DNA of 64,000 bases, taken from Peribacillus simplex (GTDB lineage: Bacteria > Bacillota > Bacilli > Bacillales > DSM-1321). Within the stretch, counting starts at the first letter, position 1; each line of letters opens with the position of its first letter. Positions 35,018 to 44,190 of this stretch are shown in pieces. A program made the position numbers and the translations under genes. The notes under the pieces were generated by a model. That model was not told the DNA's origin. It did not search any database and worked only from the letters and a program-made list of their open reading frames with translations. Location of the stretch: assembly GCF_030123325.1 (NCBI RefSeq), contig NZ_CP126106.1, positions 3,438,001 through 3,502,000 on the forward strand. The letters are read 5' to 3'.

Positions 35018-37192
35018 TCAAGTTTGCTTGACGTTTTGTTCTGTTGGGAATGTAAAACTGATCTTCTTTTCAGAGTCGGACCAAGATAAAATGGCATCAA
35101 AGGTCTTTTCCCCTTTTTTAAAACCGCTTATCAAATCCGTTTCACCGTTCGCCAACAGCTTTTTTATATTTGCTTGACTGATTTTCTTATTAAGGATTTT
35201 TTTGGAGATTGTGAAGTTACACTTTGTTTTTTGATAACTTACACATCCATAGAATTCCCCTTTATCGACAATCTTAGAACCGCATAGTTTACAGCTGCCA
35301 ATAGATGATGAACTTCTCTTTTTAGGGCCGCTCCGTTGAATCGACTCGGTGTCCAGCCCTTGAAAATCCCAGCTTTCCGATGATTCCACGGCATCACTGA
35401 TTATTTTTGCTGACATCCTTTTAACAGCTTCCATAAATCCGCCAGCTGAAGCCTTCCCTTCACCAATTTCCCTTAAACGCTGTTCCCATTTGGCTGTCAT
35501 CTCGGGTGAAGCCAGGATTTTCTCCCCAATTGCGGTAATCAGCACTTTCCCTTTATCAGTCGCAAATACCTGGTTTTTTTTGACATTGATGTATTTACGG
35601 TCTTTCAGCATGGTAATGATGCCCGCCCGAGTTGCTTCGGTTCCAAGACCCTCGGTTTTCATCAGCACCTTTTCTAACTCTTCATTATCCAGATGCTTTC
35701 CGGCAGTTTTCATCAACGTGATCAGCTGACCTTCTGTATAGCGCTTGGGAGGCTGGGTTTTTCCTTCTTTCACCTTTATATTGGCGACCTTTCCAGAATC
35801 CCCTTTTGAGACGGACGGCAAAATGATATCATCATCATCCTTGTCATTTTGGAAAATCACTTTGCGCCATCCCTCTTGAATCTGCTGCTTTCCTTTAGAA
35901 ATGAATTCGGCACGCTTATCGACAAGCGTTTTAATGGTGGTGTAATCGAAAATGGCTTTCTCATAATGGGCCGCAATCAAGCGGCGTACCACCAAGTCAT
36001 AAATATTCCGTTCTTCAGCGGAAAGCCGCTTTGGATCAGTTACCTGCTCCGTCGGGATGATTGCATAGTGATCAGTCACTTTCTTTTCATTTACAAAGCG
36101 TTTATTATTCATGATGTTCGGTTGTGGCAAGGGAAACAGGGATTCATATTCCGAAAATCCGCTTAGTTTTTGCAAAATATCGGGAAATGTTTCAGCTTCC
36201 CCCTCCGTCACATAATTGGAATCTGAACGTGGATAAGAAACGATCCCTTTTTGATATAAGCTTTGTACTATATCAAGCGTCTGTTTCGGTGAATATTTAT
36301 AAATCTTGTTCACTGTCGCTTGCAATGACGAGAGATTAAATAACAAAGGCGGCTGAAATTCTTTCCTTTCTGTATCCATTTCAGCTATTTCAGCTTCCTT
36401 ATCCTTGCAAAAAGCGGCAATTTTATCAGCCATTTCTTTTGTCTTGATTCTCGGATCATTGTTCTGCTGCCATTTTCCCTTATATTTCTTTCCATCCATA
36501 TTGAAGTCAGCGAACACTTCCCAGAACGGTTCAGACTTGAATTGCTCAATTTCCATTTCCCGCTTCACAATCAAGGCGAGTGTCGGTGTCTGAACCCTTC
36601 CAGCTGAAAACACATCCGAAACGCCCCTTTGTTTCAATAAAATACTATACGCTCTCGACGCATTCATTCCCACAACCCAGTCCGCACAAGCTCTCGTATA
36701 TGCTTCATAATAGAGCGGCCTGGTTTTTTCCTCGCTCTTCAGATTTTGGAATCCCTCATAAATCGCTTTTGGGGTCAAAGAGGAAATCCATAATCGTTTC
36801 ATCGGTTTATTGACATTACATAGATTAACGATGTTGCGTACAATCAATTCTCCTTCACGCCCGGCATCACCTGCATGAATGATTTCATCGACTTCCTGTT
36901 TCCCGAGCAAAGTCTTCACAACATTGAATTGCTTTGCCTTTTGTCGGGTCACTTCATATTGAAATTTCTCAGGAATCATCGGCAACGTTTCCATCGACCA
37001 TTTTTTCCATTTTGAATGATAGGTTTCCGGCGAAACGAGTTGACATAAATGCCCGACGGCCCAAGTTACATAGGCTCCATCGGGAAAAAGTTCATTCGGC
37101 ATGATTTCTATATAGCCTTGCTGTTTCTTCGTTTTAAATTGAGCCGCAAGCGTTGAACCTTGATCTGGTTTCTCCGCAATGATTAGCTTCAT
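35018..37192 (-). CDS. topB: DNA topoisomerase III
   Basis: Type IA topoisomerase, 724 residues. Toprim acid residues are in IIAEKPDQG and HAGDAGREGELI; the active-site tyrosine is about residue 320 in GIVSYPRSDSNY; EGLGTEATRA is also conserved. A C-terminal zinc-ribbon part starts at CKLCGSK with a second pair near YGC and KC. The frame is open from a GTG at 37204; ATG at 37192 (MKLIIAEKP) is best spaced from AGGTGA. Last backbone gene before the accessory region. Confidence 0.93.
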   Translation of the reverse strand: MKLIIAEKPDQGSTLAAQFKTKKQQGYIEIMPNELFPDGAYVTWAVGHLCQLVSPETYHSKWKKWSMETLPMIPEKFQYEVTRQKAKQFNVVKTLLGKQEVDEIIHAGDAGREGELIVRNIVNLCNVNKPMKRLWISSLTPKAIYEGFQNLKSEEKTRPLYYEAYTRACADWVVGMNASRAYSILLKQRGVSDVFSAGRVQTPTLALIVKREMEIEQFKSEPFWEVFADFNMDGKKYKGKWQQNNDPRIKTKEMADKIAAFCKDKEAEIAEMDTERKEFQPPLLFNLSSLQATVNKIYKYSPKQTLDIVQSLYQKGIVSYPRSDSNYVTEGEAETFPDILQKLSGFSEYESLFPLPQPNIMNNKRFVNEKKVTDHYAIIPTEQVTDPKRLSAEERNIYDLVVRRLIAAHYEKAIFDYTTIKTLVDKRAEFISKGKQQIQEGWRKVIFQNDKDDDDIILPSVSKGDSGKVANIKVKEGKTQPPKRYTEGQLITLMKTAGKHLDNEELEKVLMKTEGLGTEATRAGIITMLKDRKYINVKKNQVFATDKGKVLITAIGEKILASPEMTAKWEQRLREIGEGKASAGGFMEAVKRMSAKIISDAVESSESWDFQGLDTESIQRSGPKKRSSSSIGSCKLCGSKIVDKGEFYGCVSYQKTKCNFTISKKILNKKISQANIKKLLANGETDLISGFKKGEKTFDAILSWSDSEKKISFTFPTEQNVKQT

Positions 37193-37376
37193 GTTCATCT
37201 TCACCTAATCCGTTAAAAAATATCTTCCCCTATCATTATACCTTAATTATCACAATCGGCTAGATATGACTTCGTTTTTACTGAACTGCTAGTAGAAAGC
37301 ATTAAATGATTACTTTACTGCTGCGAAGATTGGGAATTTCAGGCTGATGATAAAAGACGTCGAATAGGCAGTTTAA

Positions 37377-38070
37377 TTTGCAAAAAAACAAGCTTCATTA
37401 ATTGATGGCCAAAATAGTTTTAGGAGGAATCGAACTATACACAAAAACAACAAATACAATGTTAAATGTGCCTTTTCTTGCCTTCCATTGGTTAGATGAA
37501 GATGAGGAAATAAAATTTTTTGATATTATTAATACAAAAGCTAAAGGTATAGGTACTTCTTTAAGTAGATTTTTAAAAAGAGAAAGTGATAATCTTAGTT
37601 GGATTGCAACACAGTTAATTATTGACCCTAACAGTCCCTTTTATAATAAAGGAACGTTAATTGGCAAAAGAACTAGAGAAAGGCATATCACTTTACAAAA
37701 TGCATATAATTTTCTTTTATTATTAATTAAAAATACAAAGATAGCCGAGTTACCTAAGGAAAAAATACTTAATATAACCCTTACATATTTTAATTGTTTT
37801 AAAGAATTGTTACCTGTTGAATGGAGTGATTATAAGCAATATCGATTAACTCATATAGTCTGTTTAAATGCTTTAGCTATAGCCGGCAATAAAATTATTC
37901 CTTCAAATTATAATTTTGTTTCTAACCAGTTAAACATTAAAGAAATAAATAAAAGAATGAGCAGTATAAAGATATTTGATTGGTCTAGTGAAGGAACATT
38001 GAAATATCTAAAAGGTGCTAGTGGTTCTAAACTCTTAGCTGATGACATCATTGCATCTGTAGAAAAATAA
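37377..38070 (+). pseudogene. DGQHR-domain protein remnant, frameshifted at the motif
   Basis: The frame from 37402 encodes GGIELYTKTTNTMLNVPFLAF, FFDIINTKAKGIGTSLSRFL and a helical C-terminus, the layout of DGQHR/DndB-like proteins after their signature. Just upstream, in the frame one base away, LIDGQN is read, and removing one T would join it to LGGIEL. So the signature is degenerate (QNS for QHR) and frameshifted, and the N-terminal part is missing. AT-rich. Such proteins occur with DNA modification or defence loci; no partner remains. Confidence 0.55.
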
Positions 38071-38099
38071 TTCTTGAATTCCCATTTTCAAATATTAAA

Positions 38100-38131
38100 A
38101 TGGCCGAAAAATCAAATTGATTTTCGGCCAT
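38100..38131. terminator. Terminator after the DGQHR remnant
   Basis: ATGGCCGAAAA / TTTTCGGCCAT, 11 bp stem with a 10 nt loop. Confidence 0.75.
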
Positions 38132-38221
38132 TCTTATTCCTTATTCTTTGGAGGGAACTTTCCAGCTCAGTTCATGTATGTATTGTGTTAAAGCATCTGT
38201 TAAAAAAAGCATCAACTGTAG

Positions 38222-38312
38222 CTTTGAAATAAAGATTGATCAAAAGGTCCTCCTGAACCCTCATATTCGTAAATAAATACAATCCATTTTGAAAAGAGAT
38301 TGATCAAAAAGG
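38222..38312. repeat. Two TTTTGA/TCAAAA hairpin motifs
   Basis: At 38222-38246 and 38284-38312 the pattern TTTGA or TTTTGA, 10-12 nt (AAAGATTGA-like), TCAAAA occurs. The second has outer arms CCATTTTGA/TCAAAAAGG. Related copies are at 57015, 59209 and 60892. The surrounding 38132-38381 has no gene. Confidence 0.5.
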
Positions 38313-38518
38313 GTTCTTTTCTAGTGATTTAGTATACAATTTTTATAAAATAGTTGATTATTTTTATAGTGATCATTATAGAACTAAACCAGCTAATAGG
38401 ATGTCAATATCTTTCTCTAATATTTTCATTTCCCTTATGATATACTATTTTTGGCCATGCCAAATAGCCCTCCAAAACCCTTTTGGAAGGATTTTTCTCT
38501 GTTTCACAAAACCGTTAA

Positions 38519-39721
38519 TTAGGCTAAATCTAGGAACGTTTCTTTTCTGCTTAATATAGCATAAATCCAATGAAGTAACTTATTTATACAGGCAACGATT
38601 GACACTTTGGCAGGTTTTCCTTCTGATTTTTTCTTATCATAGAAGGCTTTAAGCTTTTTGTTCCTTGAACTTCTTATGCCGCATAGTACGGCAAGATACA
38701 GAGAGTGACGTAGTCTGCTCGAACCCCTTTTGGTAATACGATTAATGGTTGCCGTAAACTTACCCGATGAGTGAACACTTGGATCCACTCCAGCGAAGGC
38801 AACCAGTTTTTTCGGATGATTAAACCGATCGATTTCACCAATTTCTGAGATAATCGTGGCTGCGATTTTTTCTCCGATACCGGGAATCGATTGGATGATC
38901 TTATATTCTTCCATTTCATTTGCCAGGGCCACTATACGATCTTCCAAATCAGAAAGGTGTCCCTGGTAATGAAAAAGCAACTCAATATACATACGAAGAT
39001 TGATTACGTGACTTTCATACACGTTTTTTTGAAATGGATTTCGAGATGCGGAATTCATTATTTTTTTTGCTTTTTCCCACGCCCATTCACCCGATCTGCT
39101 AGGACAGAACTCTATTACACTCTCTGCTAGTCTACTTTCTCCGGCCGTTAATACCGCCTCTGAAGTAGGATATTCCTTTAACATCAATAAAGAAACCTTC
39201 GAATATAGATCCCCAAAAACCTTCCGGTATTCAGGAAACACTTGATCTAAAATGGTGTGAAACTGAAGTTTAGCCTCCACATACATATTCGTTACGATTT
39301 CCTGTTGTCTGGACAAATTACGAAGGTCTAAAAGCTGAATTCCTCTAATTTTATGAGGTTCAAAATCCTCCTTGTAATACAGCACACACAACTGGTACGC
39401 ATCGATAGCGTCTGTTTTTACCTTCCGTAAACTGGACTTCTTTGCCTGATAAGAAATAATCGGATTTAGTAAGATATATAGAATCCCTTGTTCCTCCAAG
39501 TATTGAATAACGGGAGAATGGTAATGCCCTGTAGATTCTAAAATGACCATAGGCATCTGCCCTGCCACCTCTTCAACTTCTTTTAGAAAGTCTAAAAATT
39601 GATCCAATTCCTCCTTGGTATGCTTCATTGAAAAGCTCTTCCCATACGGTTTAGATTGGTCTAAAAATGCCTGTACTTGGCTCTCTCCTTTTGCCACATC
39701 CAGACCAACAACTGGATTCAT
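38519..39721 (-). CDS. IS110 family transposase (DEDD RuvC-like plus serine domain)
   Basis: 400 residues. N-terminal RuvC-like DEDD domain: VVGLDVAKGESQVQ (first Asp), VILESTGHYH (Glu), and VKTDAIDAYQL with the last two Asp. The C-terminal Tnp_2 domain has IQSIPGIGEKIAATIISEIG and FAGVDPSVHSSGKF, with the serine region of this family. Both domains act with a bridge RNA to join element and target without duplications. AGGAGG precedes the ATG. Intact, so possibly active. Confidence 0.95.
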   Translation of the reverse strand: MNPVVGLDVAKGESQVQAFLDQSKPYGKSFSMKHTKEELDQFLDFLKEVEEVAGQMPMVILESTGHYHSPVIQYLEEQGILYILLNPIISYQAKKSSLRKVKTDAIDAYQLCVLYYKEDFEPHKIRGIQLLDLRNLSRQQEIVTNMYVEAKLQFHTILDQVFPEYRKVFGDLYSKVSLLMLKEYPTSEAVLTAGESRLAESVIEFCPSRSGEWAWEKAKKIMNSASRNPFQKNVYESHVINLRMYIELLFHYQGHLSDLEDRIVALANEMEEYKIIQSIPGIGEKIAATIISEIGEIDRFNHPKKLVAFAGVDPSVHSSGKFTATINRITKRGSSRLRHSLYLAVLCGIRSSRNKKLKAFYDKKKSEGKPAKVSIVACINKLLHWIYAILSRKETFLDLA

Positions 39722-39724
39722 TGT

Positions 39725-39898
39725 TTTTTCCTCCTCTACTTACTAACCAGTACCCCTAGTCCTCCATGCAGTGTCATAGCTTCGCTTGTTATACGAGATC
39801 TACGTCCCAACCAGCCTCAAACATGTTTCTACAAGTAGGGGGCCGGACAGTTTAGTTCACGGGATCAAGTCCCACGCACCCGTACGTCCTACCCTGGC
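39725..39898 (-). ncRNA. Predicted bridge RNA of IS110 copy 1
   Basis: A promoter TTGACC-16-TATTAT (39928-39933 and 39906-39911, minus) points into the leader. The RNA would contain ACGGGTGCGT (39874-39883), identical to the left target flank at 39965-39974, and GAACTAAA (39851-39858), complementary to the right target TTTAGTTC at the other end. Further on, GCTGGTT (39809-39815) equals the right end of the element plus the core. This matches the target and donor loops of IS621-type bridge RNAs. The ends are approximate. Confidence 0.7.
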
Positions 39899-39963
39899 TA
39901 CTGATATAATAGATTCTATTTAAAAAAGGTCAACCAGTAAAAACTGGCTAACCTTATAATACG

Positions 39964-39979
39964 AACGCACCCGTTAGTT
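39964..39979 (-). repeat. Cassette repeat, site 1 half (split by IS110 copy 1)
   Basis: AACTAACGGGTGCGTT on the minus strand. With TAGTT on the far side of the IS (38382-38386) it restores a site 1 palindrome. It lies downstream of the anti-sigma gene; the hairpin and site 2 are missing. Confidence 0.75.
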
Positions 39980-40048
39980 CATTAAGGGATTTGAATAAAC
40001 TTGTATAGGGAGTACAATTAATTTTACAAATTAAGGTTATTAAGTATT

Positions 40049-40735
40049 TTATATTTGAAGTTGTTTATCATTTACATACATGAGAAAAGCTTTTGCTTTA
40101 GCAAATTCCCCCTGTAAATTGGCAGGTATCTTATCTATTTCATCGGATTCTTTTATTCCACTTTGTGCCATTATTTGTTCGTATGTCATAATTGCATCTA
40201 TATACTCCACATACTCTGTAGCATTTAATACCTCTTTACTTGATTTTTGTCCGTTCAATTTATCAAAGTATGGTTGAATTTCAAATAAAACTCCTTTAAT
40301 TTCGTCTAGTTGTTCAGATGGTATTTGAGAGTAATCTATGTTGCCATATTGATCACCATATTCCAGCTTAGCAGCTGAAATCACATTTAATAAATCTTTA
40401 AAATGCGCGAATTCCTCTTGTTCCAAATCGCCTTTAGCCTGTGTTAATTTAGCATCTAGGAGCAAGTATCCCTCCATAGTTGCACTTGATATATGTTTTT
40501 TTACGTTTTCAAATGAACCGTAAAACTCATCAGCAAGAAACGTTTGGTAAGCAAAAGCACCCGTTGGAATGATTAAAGAAACTGCTAAAGTGCAAGCCAC
40601 TAAACGTTTTCTCACGTATCTTTTTATATTACCTCCCATTTCTGTCTTTGCTTTATTTACACCCATTTTACTTCTTTCATGAAGTTCTATCGGTATTTCT
40701 ATATTTGCTAACTCTTGTTTTAGATTATTATTCAT
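40049..40735 (-). CDS. Probable anti-sigma factor (DUF3600-like)
   Basis: 228 residues: a cytosolic N-terminus of about 45 residues, one transmembrane helix (LVACTLAVSLIIPTGAFAY), and an extracytoplasmic helical domain resembling DUF3600. The start overlaps the sigma factor end by 8 bp; AAGGAGG precedes it. An adjacent ECF sigma factor with a membrane protein is the usual sigma/anti-sigma pairing, so it should hold the sigma factor at the membrane until a signal arrives. The signal is unknown. Confidence 0.7.
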   Translation of the reverse strand: MNNNLKQELANIEIPIELHERSKMGVNKAKTEMGGNIKRYVRKRLVACTLAVSLIIPTGAFAYQTFLADEFYGSFENVKKHISSATMEGYLLLDAKLTQAKGDLEQEEFAHFKDLLNVISAAKLEYGDQYGNIDYSQIPSEQLDEIKGVLFEIQPYFDKLNGQKSSKEVLNATEYVEYIDAIMTYEQIMAQSGIKESDEIDKIPANLQGEFAKAKAFLMYVNDKQLQI

Positions 40736-41246
40736 AATTACCAGCCTCCTTATAATTTTTACGGAGTTTATTTAGCGCCCGGTATAAGACTGATTTTGCT
40801 GTGCCAAGGGGTATCTCTAATATCTCTGATATTTCTTTTAATGTATGGTCATGATAAAACCTTAATAGAATAACGCTCTTCTCATCCTCTTGCAAAAAAT
40901 CCATTAACTCTTGTAATGATAGTGAAAGTAAAAGATCTTCTTCTTCCGTCCCCATTAATACTTCAAAATCGGATTTTAGTAGAACCACCTTTTTGTTTTT
41001 TCTAATTATATTGATTGCACAATTAATGGTAATTTTCATCAGCCATGTTTTGAAATACTCGGGTTTTTTCAAAGTATCTATTTTTTTAAATGACTGATAC
41101 GCTACTTCTTGAACTACATCTAAAGCATCATCTTTATTTTTCACATAAACATATGCCAGCCGATAAATATCTTCTTCAAATTGTTGGTAAAGCTTCAAAA
41201 AGGCTTTATCATTCCCTTTTTGAGCTTTTTTTACCAAACGTATCAT
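40728..41246 (-). CDS. ECF-type sigma-70 factor
   Basis: 172 residues with region 2 (YRLAYVYVKNKDDALDVVQEVAYQSFKKI, in parts) and region 4 (LLRFYHDHTLKEISEILEIP then GTAKSVLYRALNKLRK). Close in layout to Bacillus SigV/SigM-like factors. GGGGGA precedes the ATG. It forms an operon with the membrane anti-sigma gene and is the only two-gene unit of the repeat-punctuated region. Its regulon cannot be deduced. Confidence 0.85.
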   Translation of the reverse strand: MIRLVKKAQKGNDKAFLKLYQQFEEDIYRLAYVYVKNKDDALDVVQEVAYQSFKKIDTLKKPEYFKTWLMKITINCAINIIRKNKKVVLLKSDFEVLMGTEEEDLLLSLSLQELMDFLQEDEKSVILLRFYHDHTLKEISEILEIPLGTAKSVLYRALNKLRKNYKEAGNYE

Positions 41247-41339
41247 CAGAATTCCCCCTTTCTTTTCGTTCTACATCTATTAGACAAACAAAAGTCTCAT
41301 TTGGCTTGAAATTTTTTAATTTTCCTACAACAAACAAAT

Positions 41340-41362
41340 AATCGCCCAAATAGTGGGCGATT
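41340..41362. terminator. Hairpin upstream of the sigma factor gene
   Basis: AATCGCCCA / TGGGCGATT with a 5 nt loop. T-rich on the minus side, so a terminator or attenuator before the sigma factor gene. Confidence 0.4.
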
Positions 41363-41403
41363 TCAATAAAAACTAGGTGCATTATATTAAACTTCCTTCT
41401 TTC

Positions 41404-41480
41404 ACTATCCTGCTCCGTTAGTGCCATAAGAAAAAGGCTGCCTCAGCAACCTTCCTTATTGAAGTAAAGACCCGTTAGTT
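41404..41480 (-). repeat. Cassette repeat unit U1 (complete)
   Basis: Read on the minus strand: site 1 (AACTAACGGGT), TTACTTCAATAAGG, hairpin GGTTGC-TGAG-GCAGCC, TTTTTCTTATGG, site 2 (ACTAACGGAGCAGGATAGT). 77 bp, 16 nt after the stop of the DUF5316 gene. Confidence 0.85.
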
Positions 41481-41496
41481 GAGGAACAAAGTATTA

Positions 41497-41703
41497 TTAT
41501 ATAAAGTATATTAATCCAGAAATACCCAAAGAAATTAGAGCTATGAGACCTGAGATTAATGCTATTTTCGTTCTAAAGCTTCGATTTTTTGTTGTTTCTG
41601 AATGAAAATTTGCTCCTTGTTGTTGTCCACCGGTCCATGCTCCGATAAAAACACCTGAAATAACAATACTTACTATCCCAACAATAAGAAAAAACTGAAA
41701 CAT
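41497..41703 (-). CDS. DUF5316 family two-helix membrane protein
   Basis: 68 residues: helix one FFLIVGIVSIVISGVFIGAW, a loop GGQQQGANFHSETTKNRSFRT, helix two IALISGLIALISLGISGLIY. This fits the small DUF5316 family of Bacillaceae. GGGGGAG precedes the ATG. A truncated second copy of its 3' end lies at 44107. Function unknown. Confidence 0.75.
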   Translation of the reverse strand: MFQFFLIVGIVSIVISGVFIGAWTGGQQQGANFHSETTKNRSFRTKIALISGLIALISLGISGLIYFI

Positions 41704-41779
41704 TAATAACTCCCCCTTGTTAGGCTCTCGTGTATTTCCATTACATATTATACCATGGAATTCACTGGGTTTCTTATAG

Positions 41780-41858
41780 AACTATACTGCCCCTTTAGTT
41801 CCAAAAGAAAAAGAGCTGCCGAAGCAACTCCCTTATTGAAGTAAAGCACCTGATAGTT
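41780..41858 (-). repeat. Cassette repeat unit U2 (complete)
   Basis: Site 2 AACTAAAGGGGCAG..., hairpin GAGTTGC-TTCG-GCAGCTC (a stable UUCG loop on the minus strand) with TTTTTC, and site 1 ending ACTATCAGGTGC. It lies 18 nt after the stop of the next gene. Confidence 0.85.
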
Positions 41859-41876
41859 GAATAATAATGGTTACAT

Positions 41877-42422
41877 TCATGTTTCTTTATTCTGTAATAA
41901 TAGTTTTTTAACAAAATTACAAAACTCTTCATTACCATGAACTTTAAAAATTATCTTATTCTCGAACTCAATTGATAACATCCATTCTTTATCCTTACCT
42001 ATAAGTCCAGTATAAGAAGTACCGCCTTCATCTGCTGTGTTTTCAGTCAATAGGTAATACAATGGAAATAGTACAGATGTTTTATCCTGTCTCTTTAAAC
42101 TATAAGTTCCAATGCTTTCTATTACTCTTGAAATATTATCGTGAACATTAACATTAAAATAATTACACCCCTCATTTATCCCAAACATTCTACATCCTTC
42201 TAATAAAGATTCATTTAAATCTTCTGGAGAAAATTTTGCAGGTTTTAGATTATGAACAACTGAATGGAAAAGAGTAAGGTGATTATTCAAATCAACCGAA
42301 TATAAAACTGTACTTGTATTAAAAAAATTTTCTTCAAGGAAATCGTTTGGAAATATGTATTGTTCTAACCATTTTCTTATTTCTTTAGATTCCTCATTAT
42401 CTAATGCAGTAGCTAATCGCAC
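41877..42422 (-). CDS. Hypothetical protein, cassette gene
   Basis: 181 residues, soluble, with no recognised domain; YFNVNVHDNISRVIESIGTYSL and WMLSIEFENKIIFKVHGNEEF are the most structured parts. GTG at 42422 sits 7 nt after GAGGGGAG; the ATG two bases upstream is in another frame and stops at once. AT-rich. Single gene between two repeat units. Confidence 0.65.
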   Translation of the reverse strand: MRLATALDNEESKEIRKWLEQYIFPNDFLEENFFNTSTVLYSVDLNNHLTLFHSVVHNLKPAKFSPEDLNESLLEGCRMFGINEGCNYFNVNVHDNISRVIESIGTYSLKRQDKTSVLFPLYYLLTENTADEGGTSYTGLIGKDKEWMLSIEFENKIIFKVHGNEEFCNFVKKLLLQNKET

Positions 42423-42508
42423 ATTACTTCTCCCCTCATGTTTAAGAAAAATAGTCCTTCTTTTGTAGTTCCATTATAAAAAATACATTATTACCTATGA
42501 AGTTGTTC

Positions 42509-42588
42509 AACTATCTGCCCCGAAAGTTGCATAAAGAAAAAGCTGCCTTAAAGACAACTCTGATCTTCAGCTAACGCACCCGTTAGCT
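42509..42588 (-). repeat. Cassette repeat unit U3 (complete)
   Basis: Site 1 here is a perfect palindrome AGCTAAC / GTTAGCT around GGGTGC. Hairpin AGTTGTCTT / AAGGCAGCT with TTTTTC; site 2 AACTTTCGGGGCAGATAGTT. 80 bp. Confidence 0.85.
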
Positions 42589-42710
42589 CAATAAGGAATA
42601 TTGTTTAACAAATCATAGAAATTGTAAATCTAACCTTTTAGAAGGGTTACACCTTGTCCAAAAAAGACCGGTCTAAATGTTAGAACGGTCTTTCCTTATA
42701 TATTCAAATA

Positions 42711-43721
42711 TTAACTACTCTCGTCAACATGGTGGTGATGATGGTCGCTGCTCTCTTCCTGGTCATGCTGGTAAGCTAGTGTACCGGGGTTAGTATTGCC
42801 AAATGTTAGATACCACGGCATCCCTAACGGTCCACCCGCTGAAGCCGGTGGCACGAACACATCGAACGTTTTATGATGATGATGGAGGTTGTATCGCAGC
42901 ACCGAACCTGTGTCGGGACCGTCACCATTAATTGGCACAAACAGTTTTCCATCAGGACCAAATAGAATTGCCTGCGCAAAGGCTCGTGGCTGCCCGACGA
43001 AATCAAGGTCAATCTTGTCGAGAAACTTGCCCGTTTCACCGTCGAAAATCAGAATTTTGTCCGTGTTACTCGCGTCCCTTCTGAAACTGGTGATATAGAG
43101 GTTGTCATCGGGACCGAAGACTAAGCCTTCTGGACGGTTGAGGTCGTTAAGAGTGTTGCTCTCAATGAATACTCCAAGGAACTTCCCAGTTTTCGGATTA
43201 AATCGCAGAACAGCTCCACCTTCCGGCTGTGGCAGATTGCGTACGGAGACATACAGCAAGCTGTCGGGACCAATGACCAAAGCACGAGGATGGAACTGTC
43301 CAGTGAAGCCGGAGTGGTCGAGGTTTCCAAGAAACACCCCAGTGGTGCCATTATACATCCGTACTTCTCCCGGCACGTCTACGTCACCCATGTCCGCCAC
43401 AAACAGGATATTTTGTTTCGACAGAACGATGCCGCGCGGTGCAAACGGGGCGCCTGGTGCATTCGATTTGACAAGTTCACCCAGAAATGCACCGGTCTGC
43501 CCATTATACTTCAAAACGTCACCATTCTGAGGTTGTCCAACGTTTTGGTTCGTGACTAGGAGATTACCCACATGGTCGAAAATCAGTCCTCGAGGACCGC
43601 TTAAGCCATTGCTGCCGGATGCAACAAAACTGCCAAGAAACCTCCCCGTTTCTGCATCGAAAGTCTTCACGGTGTTGTCTGAGCCGTCACCAATGTAGAG
43701 AAAGTCATTTCGTAATTTCAT
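42711..43721 (-). CDS. NHL/beta-propeller repeat protein with a His-rich tail
   Basis: 336 residues without a signal peptide. Six or so blade repeats carry the recurring pattern F(D/N)..TG.FLG.F and PRGL.F...G.L.V, for example FDAETGRFLGSFVASG, FNPKTGKFLGVFIES and FDGETGKFLDKIDL. The C-terminus ends SSDHHHHHVDESS, and LHHHHKTF lies at about residue 281. It looks richer in GC than its neighbours, so probably a recent arrival. Role unknown; the histidines could bind metal. Confidence 0.8.
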   Translation of the reverse strand: MKLRNDFLYIGDGSDNTVKTFDAETGRFLGSFVASGSNGLSGPRGLIFDHVGNLLVTNQNVGQPQNGDVLKYNGQTGAFLGELVKSNAPGAPFAPRGIVLSKQNILFVADMGDVDVPGEVRMYNGTTGVFLGNLDHSGFTGQFHPRALVIGPDSLLYVSVRNLPQPEGGAVLRFNPKTGKFLGVFIESNTLNDLNRPEGLVFGPDDNLYITSFRRDASNTDKILIFDGETGKFLDKIDLDFVGQPRAFAQAILFGPDGKLFVPINGDGPDTGSVLRYNLHHHHKTFDVFVPPASAGGPLGMPWYLTFGNTNPGTLAYQHDQEESSDHHHHHVDESS

Positions 43722-44014
43722 TACCGAAAAAAACTCCCTTCTATTAAAATATTTTAGATTAAAAAAGTAATTTTAATCTTATTTTAATATATTCGTTTGA
43801 GAGCTTTTTGTATGGGATAAACTCGCTGATAAAACAACACAATTTTAACTTTACGTAGTACACACCAAATGGTCAGCTACTTCTCACCTTAATACTTTCA
43901 TCGTAAATGGGATGGGTTACGTGTGGGATGTTGCCTTCGCCTACGATTAAGTCAGCAATACCAAAGAACATAGTCGTCTCTGATTCTTGTAGTGACTGAT
44001 ACTTATTCTTCTTC
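43722..44014. other. Intergenic, no gene seen
   Basis: 293 bp upstream of the NHL gene; AT-rich at the NHL end. No open frame with a ribosome site and no hairpin of note. Confidence 0.4.
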
Positions 44015-44090
44015 AACTATCCTGCCCCTTTAGTGCCATAAGAAAAAGGCTGCCTCAGCAACCTCCTTATTGAAGTAAAGACCCCTAGTT
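44015..44090 (-). repeat. Cassette repeat unit U4 (complete, close sibling of U1)
   Basis: Nearly the same sequence as U1 including hairpin GGTTGC-TGAG-GCAGCC, and followed by the same 3' gene end, so U4 plus 44107-44190 is a copy of U1 plus the DUF5316 gene end. Confidence 0.85.
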
Positions 44091-44106
44091 GAAGAACAAA
44101 GTATTA

Positions 44107-44190
44107 TTATACAAAGTATATTAATCCAGAAATACCCAAAGAGATTACAGCTATGAGGCCTGAAATTAATGCTATTTTCGTTCTAAAGCT
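44107..44190 (-). pseudogene. Truncated DUF5316 gene (last 27 codons)
   Basis: Encodes SFRTKIALISGLIAVISLGI plus SGLIYFV and stop, matching the C-terminal helix of the protein at 41497 with two substitutions. The 5' part is missing, cut exactly where the next repeat unit (site 2 of U5) begins. Confidence 0.85.

Larger units (their letters stand above)
38389..39963 (-). mobile_element. IS110-family insertion sequence, copy 1
   Basis: 1575 bp, no target duplication, flanked by a shared AA/TT core dinucleotide (38387-38388 and 39964-39965). It is identical to copy 2 over its whole length, and identity even extends into the flanks because both occupy the same repeat half-site. Transposase on the minus strand; the non-coding leader with the bridge RNA is at the right end. 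Confidence 0.9.

Noticed and set aside
41209..41427. 72-codon minus-strand frame overlapping the sigma factor gene and repeat U1
   Set aside because: It crosses a hairpin and overlaps the sigma factor start in another frame; no family resemblance.
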